From NCBI GenBank assembly GCA_000413015.1, contig KE332515.1:62001-126000 (forward strand): 64,000 nucleotides of DNA, written 5' to 3'. The stretch is from Treponema socranskii subsp. paredis ATCC 35535. Lineage in GTDB: Bacteria; Spirochaetota; Spirochaetia; Treponematales; Treponemataceae. The translations under genes and the position numbers were made by a program. Below, one piece after another: positions 56,261 to 64,000 of the stretch (position 1 is the stretch's first letter; every line of letters starts with the position of its first letter). The notes under the pieces were generated by a model. It was not told the DNA's origin and made no database searches. It was given only the letters and a program-made list of their open reading frames with translations.

Positions 56261-57286
56261 ATGAAAAAGATTGGAATGGCGTTTGTCGCACTTTTGTTTG
56301 CCGGAACTATTTTTGCATCCGGGGGCGATGACAAATCGGGAAAATCGAAACATTTGACGATGTATGTCGGTTACGTTGAAGAGTACGGCATGAAAGTTTC
56401 CGAAGAATTTGAAAAGGCGACGGGTATCCACATCGATTTTGTGCGCATGAGTGCAGGTGAAGCGCTCGGAAGAATTCGTGCTGAAAAATCGAATCCGAAA
56501 GCAAGCGTGTGGTACGGAGGATCAGCCGATTCGTTTATCACCGCAAAGGGCGAAGGTCTGCTTCAATCCTACGTATCGCCTAATTCAAAAAAAATACCTG
56601 CACAGTTTAAAGATCCCGACGGTTATTGGACGGGCTTGACGATCGGCTATCTCGGTTTTATTTGCGATAAGAGATGGTTTGCAGATCATAAAGGTGTCGC
56701 ATATCCGCGCTCTTGGAACGATTTGCTTAAACCCGAATTCAAAGGCCATATCATCGTATCGAACCCCGGATCTGCTTCTACCGGTTATTTGTTGCTGTCG
56801 ACAATGGTACAGATGAGAGGCGAAGCCGAAGGTATCAAGTATATGAAAGCGCTGAACGGACAGGTAAAACAATATACGAAAAGCGGCGAAGCTCCTTCCC
56901 GCTCGGCAGCACTCGGTGAATGTGCGATCGGTATTACGTTTATTCATAACGGTATCCGTATGTTGAAACAGGGTTACGACAATATTTATCTTGCCGTTCC
57001 TGAAGACGGTACGAGTTATGAACTCGGTTCCGTTGCGATGATTGCTGGCGCACCGGAAGCGGAAGCTGCAAAAATCTTTATCGACTGGTGTATGACGCCT
57101 GCTTGTTTGGAAATCGGGCAAAAATACACGAACTCATATCATTTTTTGACAAATCCCGATGCGCATACGCCCGATGAAGCTTTGGCACTGCGCAATACGA
57201 AATTGATTATGTACGATTTTGCGTGGTCGGGCAAGAATAAAAACAGATTGCTTGAAGCGTGGAATACTGCCATAAAATCGAACTGA
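56261..57286 (+). CDS. Periplasmic binding protein of the FbpA/AfuA class
   Basis: This 341-residue protein has a signal peptide (1-20, AGTIFA-SG) and a two-lobed binding-protein fold. The family motifs are GYLGFICDKRWF, SWNDLLKPEFKGHIIVSNPGSASTGY and a YxxxYHFLTNP segment near the C terminus. It has no lipobox, so it would be soluble in the periplasm, which is uncommon for spirochaete binding proteins. The ATG at 56261 follows TTGGAGG. Members of this class bind ferric iron or hexose phosphates (AfuA). The RpiR, gnd and kinase neighbours favour the latter or a sugar acid. It is the last gene before the copy B terminator. Confidence 0.85.
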   Translation: MKKIGMAFVALLFAGTIFASGGDDKSGKSKHLTMYVGYVEEYGMKVSEEFEKATGIHIDFVRMSAGEALGRIRAEKSNPKASVWYGGSADSFITAKGEGLLQSYVSPNSKKIPAQFKDPDGYWTGLTIGYLGFICDKRWFADHKGVAYPRSWNDLLKPEFKGHIIVSNPGSASTGYLLLSTMVQMRGEAEGIKYMKALNGQVKQYTKSGEAPSRSAALGECAIGITFIHNGIRMLKQGYDNIYLAVPEDGTSYELGSVAMIAGAPEAEAAKIFIDWCMTPACLEIGQKYTNSYHFLTNPDAHTPDEALALRNTKLIMYDFAWSGKNKNRLLEAWNTAIKSN

Positions 57287-57318
57287 TCGAATAAACTGAT
57301 TTTTATACGCTTGAATAA

Positions 57319-57366
57319 GCTTTCCGCGGCGGACGGTATGTTTATGCTGTCCGCCAATTTTTTAAT
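57319..57366 (+). terminator. Hairpin terminator after the binding-protein gene, copy B of the 48-bp repeat
   Basis: GGCGGAC and GTCCGCC form a 7-bp stem followed by AA and a run of six T. It differs from the copy at 49427-49474 at two positions. Its end overlaps the stop codon of the convergent thioesterase gene. Confidence 0.75.
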
Positions 57367-58114
57367 AATACAGTTCGCTTTCAAAGCACGTCGATTTTTC
57401 ATGTTTCCCGACGACGGTTATCTTTTTTGCATCATCGTCAAAAGCCGCGAACATCGTTATCGTGTCGCCTTTTTTCGCTTCGTGTGAATAATTCATGCGG
57501 AAATCGGTAAAGGTTTTTCGCTGGTATGTTTCGGGCAGGCAGTCGATCGCAAAAGCGCCGTAGCGGGAATTGTTCATGTGTCCGTTCGCGTCTATATCCG
57601 ACCAGCAGATGGGCCGGCTCCCGCATTCGGCGATATTTTCGGGGATAACGATTTTTCCCGGAGCCATACAGACGCACACTTCTTTGCGAATCGGTTCGGG
57701 CCGCAATGTAAAATCTTTTGTGCGGATAATGCGGTGCGATGTATAATCGACGACGAGCCACGAACTCGAACCGCTTACGAGAGGCGTGCCGTCTTCGGCT
57801 TTTATTTCATAGGCCCTTGTGAGCTGCAATGCTTCGGGTTTTTCTTCCCATGTCGCGATCGTGATGCGATCGTTCGCTTTCGGCATTTTATGAAAGCGGA
57901 AGGAGACGCGCGAGAGTAAAATTGCATAATTGCGGTCGGCGAGAAATGTAAATGAAATGCCGCGTTCATAATAATCTTCAATCGCCGTATCGGATGTCAA
58001 GCGCAGCAGTTCGGAAAGATTCAGGTTTGAAAGCATATTGCATTGGCAAAATTGCAATTTCATTTCGCTGTAAAACGTTCCTTTATCGTCATGCCGCTGT
58101 GTGAATGTCGTCAT
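57362..58114 (-). CDS. Acyl-ACP thioesterase (FatA/B family, PF01643-like)
   Basis: This 250-residue protein with a double hot-dog fold hydrolyses acyl-ACP to release fatty acids. The catalytic region DIDANGHMNNSRYG (about 165-178) holds the family's Asp, Asn and His residues. The first half carries TSDTAIEDYYERGISF (about 40-55), typical of the substrate-entry helix. The ATG at 58114 is used; an upstream in-frame start would overlap the neighbour. It is the last gene of the hisH-hisF-GNAT-thioesterase run, 20 bp after the GNAT-like gene. Confidence 0.85.
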   Translation of the reverse strand: MTTFTQRHDDKGTFYSEMKLQFCQCNMLSNLNLSELLRLTSDTAIEDYYERGISFTFLADRNYAILLSRVSFRFHKMPKANDRITIATWEEKPEALQLTRAYEIKAEDGTPLVSGSSSWLVVDYTSHRIIRTKDFTLRPEPIRKEVCVCMAPGKIVIPENIAECGSRPICWSDIDANGHMNNSRYGAFAIDCLPETYQRKTFTDFRMNYSHEAKKGDTITMFAAFDDDAKKITVVGKHEKSTCFESELYY

Positions 58115-58134
58115 GTTTTGCTTCCTTGAAATTT

Positions 58135-59058
58135 TTACTGTTCGGCTCTCCACTTTGCCAAAAGTATATCGGGGTGATACGAAAGTTTCGCTTTGCGCAA
58201 TCCTTCGATACCCAAATCTTCTTCCCGATTTAAATAATCGAATCGTATCATCGCTTTTGCCAATTCCCTGTTAATCACCGCATAGGCGCCGTCCCGATCG
58301 TATTCGGGTACGGCTTTTTCAAAGTGGACGTCTGCGGCATATCCCGTAATGGCCGAAGCGATTGTCATGGCGACCGGTTTCCCGTCGGCATATAAAATTC
58401 CGCCTGAAAGATTCAATTCATCGAAGAGATCGAGCGCTTCTTTAATAATTTCCGATTCGATTTCTTTGTCGTAGTCGCCGTCTCCGCCGTTTGCTTTAAA
58501 CCACTCGTTTTCGACCGAAAGCGCATCGGGAGCGAGTTCTTTTGAAAGGGGGCGGTATTCCGTATCGGGGTGCTTTCTCATAAACTGCGAAATGTGATTT
58601 TTCTTTTTGTGATATTTGCCGCCCGGAAGCTCGGCAAGTGATTTCGTTAAATAAAGATAATCGCTGTCGGCTCTCCGCTCGGTAAAAGTAAAGCGGTTCG
58701 GCATCTTCGTTTCGAGATATAATTTTTGTCTGTCGGTAAGAAGCGGGAAGGCGAGCGGCATGCCGTTTTGTTCGGCGTCTTTTGTTAAAAAATCGATCGC
58801 CTTGCGCATGTCGCCCTTTCCGAGCGGAAAACCGTAGAGCGTCCGAGTTGATTCGATATCGCGTTCGGGCGCTTCGAGCGCACCGTATTTTCGCAAAACG
58901 TTTCCTCCGCAATAACACACTTGCGTTTTATATTTTTTGCGGTATAAGATGATGTTTGCGTACGAATCGGTGCTGCTCATGAGGTCTTCTCCGCACGCCG
59001 CCAAAAATAATTGTTCGGCATCTTCAGGAGTCGGTTCATGCCATCGGGGTGTGCTCAT
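58135..59058 (-). CDS. DUF2156 / GNAT-like protein
   Basis: This 307-residue protein resembles the phosphatidylglycerol lysyltransferase C-terminal-type (DUF2156) acyltransferase fold. The N-terminal half carries KYHKKKNHISQFMRKHP. A GNAT-like second half (about 200-300) has GGILYADGKPVAMTIASAI and YAVINRELAKAMI. There are no membrane helices, so it is not a full MprF. Its acyl or aminoacyl donor and acceptor are unknown. It starts at the last base of hisF (1-bp overlap), so it is translationally coupled, and it precedes the thioesterase. Confidence 0.75.
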   Translation of the reverse strand: MSTPRWHEPTPEDAEQLFLAACGEDLMSSTDSYANIILYRKKYKTQVCYCGGNVLRKYGALEAPERDIESTRTLYGFPLGKGDMRKAIDFLTKDAEQNGMPLAFPLLTDRQKLYLETKMPNRFTFTERRADSDYLYLTKSLAELPGGKYHKKKNHISQFMRKHPDTEYRPLSKELAPDALSVENEWFKANGGDGDYDKEIESEIIKEALDLFDELNLSGGILYADGKPVAMTIASAITGYAADVHFEKAVPEYDRDGAYAVINRELAKAMIRFDYLNREEDLGIEGLRKAKLSYHPDILLAKWRAEQ

Positions 59059-59822
59059 TATAACCTCACCGGAATATGCTGCGCGTCGAGTTCCCGTTTG
59101 ATGCGGGCGATCGTATAGTTTCCCGAATGCACCATTGTCGCGATGAGCGCCGCGTCTGCTTTTCCTTCCGTAAACGCATCGGCGATGTGCCGTACGCATC
59201 CCGCTCCTCCCGATGCGATGACCGGAACGGGAACGCTTTCGGAAATCATGCGCGTGAGCGAAAGTTCGTAGCCGTTTTGTACACCGTCGGTATCTATCGC
59301 ATTTAAAACGATTTCACCCGCTCCGAGGGAGACTGCTTTTTGCGCCCACGCTTTTGCATCCAAATCCGTTTTCGTTCTTCCGCCGTTGATGAATACGCGG
59401 TAGCCGCTCGGCATCGCCTCATCGCGCGAAGCATCCATGCCGAGGACGATACATTGATTTCCGAAAACGCGGGCACCCTCTCGGATAAGGTCGGGATTTT
59501 TTACCGCTTGCGAATTGAGGCTCACTTTTTCCGCGCCTGCAAGGATTGTCGAGCGTATGTCATCGATCGTCGCGATGCCGCCTCCGACGCAAAAGGGAAT
59601 AAACACTTCGCGAGCGACGCGTGCGACGAGGTCGAGTATGGGGCCTCTCCCGTTTGCGGACGCCATGATATCGTAAAAGACGAGTTCGTCCACGCCTTGC
59701 CGCCAGTATTCTGCGGCCATCGCAACGGGGTCTCCGATATCGCGGTTGTTTTGAAATTTGATGCCCTTTGTCGTGCGTCCGTCTTTGACGTCGAGGCAGA
59801 CGATGATCCTTTTTTTCAGCAT
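59058..59822 (-). CDS. hisF: HisF-type imidazole glycerol-phosphate synthase cyclase subunit
   Basis: This 254-residue TIM barrel has the N-terminal catalytic Asp in VCLDVKDGRTTKG (Asp9-Asp11 region) and the second Asp in VLGMDASRDE (about 130). GGGIATIDDIRS and GAEKVSLNSQAV form the phosphate-binding loops, with VIASGGAG at the C-terminal side. In histidine synthesis HisF uses ammonia from HisH. No other his gene is in the window, so a role in another amidotransfer pathway is possible. It overlaps hisH by 7 bp. Confidence 0.9.
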   Translation of the reverse strand: MLKKRIIVCLDVKDGRTTKGIKFQNNRDIGDPVAMAAEYWRQGVDELVFYDIMASANGRGPILDLVARVAREVFIPFCVGGGIATIDDIRSTILAGAEKVSLNSQAVKNPDLIREGARVFGNQCIVLGMDASRDEAMPSGYRVFINGGRTKTDLDAKAWAQKAVSLGAGEIVLNAIDTDGVQNGYELSLTRMISESVPVPVIASGGAGCVRHIADAFTEGKADAALIATMVHSGNYTIARIKRELDAQHIPVRL

Positions 59823-60457
59823 ACCGCTTCTCCGCGGCAGTAATTTGCAAGGAGTTTAAGACCCTTCGATCCGGATTTTTCCGGATGAAATTGAAAAGCC
59901 GCGACGCTGCCGCTTTCGATGACTGCCGGAACGATGCCTCCGTAGTTCGTGTAAGCTTTGATGACGGAAGCATCCTCAGGCTGCATGACGTAAGAGTGTA
60001 CGAAATAAAAATCGGAGTGCTCTGCGACGCCGTCAAAGAGGGGAGAAGCGCCGTTTGCATATGTCAAATCGTTCCATCCCATGTGCGGTACTTTGAGGCA
60101 AGGCGCTTCGTCATGCGAGGCTTGCCACAGCGATGAAAATTTAATAATTTTTCCTTTGATGAGGCCGAGACAGGCGGTATCTCCTTCTTCGGAATAATCG
60201 AAGATGATCTGCGAGCCGAGACAGATGCCGAGAAGCGGTTTTTTCGCACCGCTCCAATCTTTTAAAAAAGAATCGAAGCCCGTGCGCGAAAGCTGTTCCA
60301 TCGCATAAGCGGCTTCTCCGACTCCCGGAACGATGAGACGGCTGCAGTGCGCGAGTTCGTTCGGCCGTTTGGAAACCGTAAACGGAAAGCCCAGCGATTC
60401 GAGCGCGTGTTCGACGCTTTTGATATTGCCTGCGTTGTAATCGACGATTCCGATCAT
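59816..60457 (-). CDS. hisH: HisH-type glutamine amidotransferase subunit
   Basis: This 213-residue class I glutamine amidotransferase has the nucleophile Cys in LLGICLGSQ (about residue 80) and the His/Glu pair in FQFHPEKSG (about 190-195). It supplies ammonia to HisF. The ATG at 60457 begins the family homology (MIGIVDYNAGNIKS) and lies 6 nt after a -10 box with no Shine-Dalgarno sequence. It is the first gene of the four-gene minus-strand run, divergent from rpe. Confidence 0.9.
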   Translation of the reverse strand: MIGIVDYNAGNIKSVEHALESLGFPFTVSKRPNELAHCSRLIVPGVGEAAYAMEQLSRTGFDSFLKDWSGAKKPLLGICLGSQIIFDYSEEGDTACLGLIKGKIIKFSSLWQASHDEAPCLKVPHMGWNDLTYANGASPLFDGVAEHSDFYFVHSYVMQPEDASVIKAYTNYGGIVPAVIESGSVAAFQFHPEKSGSKGLKLLANYCRGEAVC

Positions 60458-60463
60458 AGGAGC

Positions 60464-60492
60464 ATAGTAGTATGAACGGCGGATTTTGTAAA
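60464..60492 (-). promoter_or_regulatory. hisH promoter TTTACA-17-TACTAT, leaderless arrangement
   Basis: On the minus strand TTTACA (complement of 60487-60492), a 17-bp spacer and TACTAT (complement of 60464-60469) end 6 nt before the hisH ATG. Confidence 0.55.
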
Positions 60493-60527
60493 TTACCCGC
60501 ATTGCCCGCTAGAATAATTATCGATAA

Positions 60528-60556
60528 TAGACAGTTTATCCGTATTTCGGTATACT
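60528..60556 (+). promoter_or_regulatory. rpe promoter TAGACA-17-TATACT, leaderless arrangement
   Basis: TAGACA (60528-60533), a 17-bp spacer and TATACT (60551-60556) end 7 nt before the rpe ATG. The linker GAATAAA contains no ribosome-binding site. Confidence 0.6.
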
Positions 60557-60563
60557 GAATAAA

Positions 60564-61199
60564 ATGAGTACGATTAGGCTTTCTCCGTCGCTGCTTTCGG
60601 CAAATTTTGCGCATTTGGAAGCGGCGTTCAAATTGATCGAACAAAAACGCGCTTCTGCCGTGCATATCGACGTGATGGACGGAAGCTTTGTGCCCGAGAT
60701 TTCGTACGGGCAGCCGGTTATCGCTTCTCTCAGACCGTGCACGAAGCTGCCTTTCGATGTACATCTTATGGTTGAACATCCGGAGAGGCAAGTCGATTCT
60801 TTTGCCGATTGCGGCGCCGATTGGATCACGTTTCATATCGAAGGAACGACTCACGTTCATCGCCTTGTCGAGCATATAAAATCGCTCGGTAAAAAGGCGG
60901 GCATCGCTTTCGTACCGTCGACGCCCGTTTCCGCACTTTCGGAGATTTTGCCTTTTGTCGATCTCGTGCTCGTCATGACGGTAAATCCCGGCTTCGGCGG
61001 TCAAACCTTTATTCCGTCGTGCGTTCGCAAAATCGAAGAGCTCGCTGCAATCAAAAAAGAAAAAAATCTTTCATTCGATATTTCCGTCGACGGCGGCGTC
61101 AATAAAACGACGGCGCCCCCGGTCATCGGTGCGGGCGCCGATATCGTCGTGTCGGGTTCCGCGTTTTTTAAAGGCGAGTTCGATTTGGAGTGTGTATGA
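60564..61199 (+). CDS. rpe: Ribulose-phosphate 3-epimerase
   Basis: This 211-residue TIM barrel interconverts ribulose 5-phosphate and xylulose 5-phosphate. It carries SPSLLSANF (about 7-15), HIDVMDGSFVP with metal-binding His and catalytic Asp (about 33-43), DVHLMVEHPE, MTVNPGFGGQTF and the second catalytic Asp in VDGGVNKTT. Its substrate is the product of gnd at 51-52 kb. It ends by ATGA overlap with the next gene. Confidence 0.95.
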   Translation: MSTIRLSPSLLSANFAHLEAAFKLIEQKRASAVHIDVMDGSFVPEISYGQPVIASLRPCTKLPFDVHLMVEHPERQVDSFADCGADWITFHIEGTTHVHRLVEHIKSLGKKAGIAFVPSTPVSALSEILPFVDLVLVMTVNPGFGGQTFIPSCVRKIEELAAIKKEKNLSFDISVDGGVNKTTAPPVIGAGADIVVSGSAFFKGEFDLECV

Positions 61200-62068
61200 T
61201 TGCGAGCATAAAACGTTTTGCATCCGCAGTTGCCGCTCTCGTTTTTTGCGCGGCGGCGCTTTTCCCCGCATCCCGTGAAGGGCAAGCCGCTTTTACTCAG
61301 GGCTGTGCCGCATTTAAATCGGGCGATTGGTATTCGGCCATGATTTCGCTCCGCCAAGCTTCGACTTATCCCGAAAACGATACGGGCGAAACGCGCTATA
61401 TGCTCATCGCTGCGGAAATGTATTCGGGCGCATACGCGGAAGCCGTCGCCGACTGCGATTATTATCTTAGGAATTTTCAGGGCGGCATATACGAGTCCTA
61501 TGTTCAGTATCAAAAGGGGCGCGCATTTTTTTACCTCGGCGAGTATGAAAAATCCGTTTTGCTTTTGAGCGATTTTTGTCACCAATATCCCGATCACGAA
61601 ATGTATGCGTCGTCTCTTTTTTGGATCGCCGAATCGTTTTATGCCGGCTATAATTACGATGAAGCGCTCGCTCTTTACAGACGCGTCGTAAACGAATTTT
61701 CGTCGGATGCAAAAGCGAAAGCGGCCGAACAGCGCATCGAAGCGATCGCTCAGCGCGCGCGCGAAGAAAAATTATTGTACCTCCTGAAAAAAACGGGGGA
61801 AGCGTATTTGGCGGCGAAAGAAGATTACGAAAAGCAGCTGCACATGTACGATACGGTAAGCATCACTTCTTCCGGAAGCGAAAAAAAAGCGGCCGATCTG
61901 CAGAAAAAAAACGAAGCGCTTGCTGCGGAAAACGAACGCCTGTATGCCGAAGTTTCCGATTTGCAAAATAAACTTGCCGCCCAAAAAGCCGAAGCGAACG
62001 AACGCGTGCTCCGTCTCAAAGCGAAAGCGAGGGAAGCCGAAGCGCTGATGAGGGAGGGCTCGCAGTGA
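61196..62068 (+). CDS. Exported TPR / BamD-like protein with C-terminal coiled coil
   Basis: This 290-residue protein has a signal peptide (1-25, AAALFPA-SR) and helical repeats (about 28-190) of the YbgF/BamD type (YVQYQKGRAFFYLGEYEKSVLLL; ASSLFWIAESFYAGYNYDEAL). A charged coiled coil (about 195-290) follows. There is no lipobox. The ATG at 61196 overlaps the rpe stop. The function is unknown; a periplasmic envelope role is likely. Confidence 0.7.
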   Translation: MIASIKRFASAVAALVFCAAALFPASREGQAAFTQGCAAFKSGDWYSAMISLRQASTYPENDTGETRYMLIAAEMYSGAYAEAVADCDYYLRNFQGGIYESYVQYQKGRAFFYLGEYEKSVLLLSDFCHQYPDHEMYASSLFWIAESFYAGYNYDEALALYRRVVNEFSSDAKAKAAEQRIEAIAQRAREEKLLYLLKKTGEAYLAAKEDYEKQLHMYDTVSITSSGSEKKAADLQKKNEALAAENERLYAEVSDLQNKLAAQKAEANERVLRLKAKAREAEALMREGSQ

Positions 62069-63138
62069 AAAGACGATTTTTTTTACGCGGCGCCGTTTTT
62101 GCCGTCTGCTTCATTGTATCCCTGTCCGGAAATATTTTTGCAAAAGAGGGGCCTGAAGCGAAGACCGTCACCGTATCTTCCGGATGCGTCAAGCTCGTGC
62201 TTCGGGGCGAAAAGGGAACTTTTCAGATTTACGCCCGAAGTGCGGACGGAAAGGAAACGGCGGTTTTTTCGGGAGCGGATGCTTTTACATCTACGTATTT
62301 TTCGCTTTTTGCCGGAAAAAAAGAATATCGCTTGAGCGCGTCCGGAGGAGGCGCAACGGGTGCGGCTCTGAACTCCGATGGAGCGTCGCTCGTATACAAA
62401 ATTAATAAAATTGCGGAAGCCGCGATCGATTTTTCGTTTGTGAAATCACCCGGAAGCGATATCGACAATATCGTAAAAGTACGCGTTTCCGTCGTCAATA
62501 AGGGAAAAAAGCGCAATACATTCGCTCTCAAAGGCGTGTTCGACACGGTGCTCGGAGAAAAGACGCAAAAGCATTTTTCGACGGCAAATATACAATCGAT
62601 CAATTCCGAAACGCAGTTTTACGATATGAGCGCTTCTCGCTGGATTTTGTCGCAAAATTCGGAAGCTTCCGTGCAGTTTTTATTGTACGGCGCGGATACG
62701 ACAAAGATCGAATCGGCGACGCTCGGCAATAAGGATCTGCTTTCTCTTCCGATGCGGCGTCCTCTTTTCGTTTCCTCGCGTTCTTTCGACAGCGTGACTT
62801 CCTACAACAATTCCGCGCTCGCCGTATATTGGCCGGAAACGGCGCTCGAAAGCGGTGAGGAAGCGGCCGTCGTTTTTTATATCGCGCTTTCCGCCGACGG
62901 GAACCCGCCCGAAGGAAACTCTTATATCGCTTCTTTCGATAAATCGCTTCCGTCCGATAATGCGGAAACGAAGATTGCGGACGGGAAGACCGTTCCGGAA
63001 TGGAAACTCAACCAAGCATACGTTACCTCTCTTTTGCAAAGAATACATGCTTTGAGCGATTACGATGCGGACGCGGATGAACTTGCCGAGCTTAACGCCG
63101 AGCTCGATGTGATTCTCGCGCAGCTGAGGCGGCAGTAA
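62065..63138 (+). CDS. Exported beta-rich protein of unknown function
   Basis: This 357-residue protein starts at GTG, inside the stop region of the upstream gene (GTGA overlap). It has a signal peptide (1-27, NIFA-KE) and a body of alternating short strands (about 30-310), like an Ig-like or jelly-roll domain. A short acidic helical tail closes the protein (about 325-357). No family is recognised. It is co-transcribed with rpe and TPR genes on both sides. Confidence 0.65.
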   Translation: MKRRFFLRGAVFAVCFIVSLSGNIFAKEGPEAKTVTVSSGCVKLVLRGEKGTFQIYARSADGKETAVFSGADAFTSTYFSLFAGKKEYRLSASGGGATGAALNSDGASLVYKINKIAEAAIDFSFVKSPGSDIDNIVKVRVSVVNKGKKRNTFALKGVFDTVLGEKTQKHFSTANIQSINSETQFYDMSASRWILSQNSEASVQFLLYGADTTKIESATLGNKDLLSLPMRRPLFVSSRSFDSVTSYNNSALAVYWPETALESGEEAAVVFYIALSADGNPPEGNSYIASFDKSLPSDNAETKIADGKTVPEWKLNQAYVTSLLQRIHALSDYDADADELAELNAELDVILAQLRRQ

Positions 63139-63142
63139 GACT

Positions 63143-64000
63143 ATGCCGCGCGATGTTCTCGATGTCGCTTCCAAAATGCTCTCCCGCAGGGATTTTCCGT
63201 CTGCGATAAAACTCCTCGAAGGGCGGAGCGAAATCTATGAAGGCAATTTCGCTTATTACATTTTGCTCGCAAACGCGTGTCTCTATGCGGGGGACGCGGG
63301 TACGGCTTCGATGTATTATCAAAAGGCGCGGGAGATAAAACTCACCGATACGGCTTTGCTTTTGGGACAAGCCGCGCTTTTTTTACGCCGCGGCAATACC
63401 GATCGCGCGCTGCAGTATTATCTGGAAGTGCTCGACGGCGATCCTGAAAATAAAATCGCAAAAAAGGCTCTCGAATTTATCCGTACGCAGGGCGACTACG
63501 ATACGATTTGCCGATGGATCGACAACGGAAAGATCGAACGGTTTTATCCGCCGATTTCCGCTCGTTCGGGAAAGATTTTGGGAATCGCCGTTCCCGCGGC
63601 TGCCTGCGTTCTCGGCATTCTTTTTGCGCTGCTCATTCTCCGATCTCCGAAAAGAATTTCCGAGGGAGAGAGGGCGGACTTGTCGGCGCTTGCGCTTTCT
63701 TCAGATGAATTGAAATACGCACAGGAAAAGGATATGGCATCTTCCGCCTATGCGTTTATCCTGTCGAATAAAGAGATAACCGAAAGCTATGCGCGCTCTC
63801 AGCGGTATTTTCAAGCCTACCGCGACAACGCGGCTCAGATCGAAATCAACAGAATTTTGCATTCGAACGCATCGCTTTCGATCAAACAAAAAGCGCGCAT
63901 TTTGATGAGCTATCTTTCGCCGCCGACTTTCGACACAATCGCCGACAATCCCGCGTATGAAGATGCGGTGAAAAATCCCGTACTCTACGAAGACTGTTAT
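63143..64000 (+). CDS. TPR-containing membrane protein, 3' end cut by window edge
   Basis: The frame stays open to the last base, giving 286 visible residues. The N-terminal part (about 5-115) has three TPR-like repeats without a signal peptide (DFPSAIKLLEG; GTASMYYQKAREI; TDRALQYYLEVL). A single membrane helix (about 149-170) follows, then a helical region that continues past the window. The layout suggests TPRs in the cytoplasm and the rest outside, or the reverse. The ATG at 63143 starts 5 bp after the previous stop; no good Shine-Dalgarno sequence is seen, but coupling is likely. No family name can be assigned. Confidence 0.65.
   Translation, partial: MPRDVLDVASKMLSRRDFPSAIKLLEGRSEIYEGNFAYYILLANACLYAGDAGTASMYYQKAREIKLTDTALLLGQAALFLRRGNTDRALQYYLEVLDGDPENKIAKKALEFIRTQGDYDTICRWIDNGKIERFYPPISARSGKILGIAVPAAACVLGILFALLILRSPKRISEGERADLSALALSSDELKYAQEKDMASSAYAFILSNKEITESYARSQRYFQAYRDNAAQIEINRILHSNASLSIKQKARILMSYLSPPTFDTIADNPAYEDAVKNPVLYEDCY

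Noticed and set aside
53448-57286. Confident annotation as ferric iron transporter
   Set aside because: Family resemblance covers both iron and hexose-phosphate systems; the neighbouring sugar genes argue against a firm iron call.

Overview
The window looks like a chromosomal segment of a Treponema-type spirochaete, with roughly balanced base composition judged by eye. Three things support this. The tamB-bamA-skp-mutS block (30.2-40.2 kb) has the order I recall around TP0325-TP0328 of Treponema pallidum. The phoH / 7TM-HD hydrolase / ybeY / corC / TPR run (2.1-8.3 kb) and the PUR-domain protein are also spirochaete-like. MurE carries EDPR in place of the diaminopimelate motif DNPR, which fits an ornithine-type wall. 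Both edges cut genes: a DUF421 membrane protein on the left and a TPR membrane protein on the right. I saw no rRNA, tRNA, insertion sequence, prophage or CRISPR array.

Layout. 0-2.1 kb: end of a DUF421 gene, an esterase, and a patch of structured palindromic repeats. 2.1-9.2 kb: the phoH-ybeY-corC-TPR operon, convergent with an Fn3/TPR exported protein. 9.3-18.1 kb: an orphan Cas2-like gene, prfB with its programmed +1 frameshift, a PEGA-like exported protein, another copy of the structured repeat, ftsY, an exported protein and a Lol-type lipoprotein-release system (permease, ATPase, permease). 18.1-25.9 kb: mcsA-mcsB-clpC protein quality control, with an McsB that has lost its catalytic motifs, then a phosphoribosyltransferase, a beta-helix-like exported protein and rnhB. 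26.0-30.1 kb, minus strand: tmk, a helical exported protein, aroB and a cysteine desulfurase form one operon, followed by the PUR protein. 30.2-40.2 kb: the outer-membrane assembly block and mutS. 40.3-49.4 kb: murD, an FGE-like lipoprotein, a two-gene ABC exporter, murE and queD. 49.4-57.4 kb: a sugar module (RpiR regulator, gnd and an FGGY kinase on the minus strand; an FbpB/AfuB-type permease, ATPase and binding protein on the plus strand). It lies between two almost identical 48-bp terminator hairpins. 57.4-64 kb: thioesterase, GNAT-like protein, hisF and hisH on the minus strand, divergent from rpe and a run of TPR/exported-protein genes.

How the genes work together. Cell-envelope construction dominates: Lol lipoprotein export, TamB/BamA/Skp outer-membrane assembly, MurD/MurE wall synthesis, and many exported TPR, Fn3 or beta-rich proteins. 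The 49.4-57.4 kb module appears to import a sugar, sugar acid or sugar phosphate and feed it into the oxidative pentose-phosphate route.

The most notable signals are these. (1) Seven transcription units start at an ATG only 6-9 nt after a good -10 box, with no Shine-Dalgarno sequence, so leaderless mRNAs look common here. (2) A dispersed two-hairpin repeat keeps a 12-nt loop constant while its stems change by compensation. (3) Two unlinked promoters, for the esterase and the ABC exporter, share a palindromic site just after the -10 box. (4) McsB appears to be a pseudokinase. (5) A Cas2-like gene stands alone with its own strong promoter.
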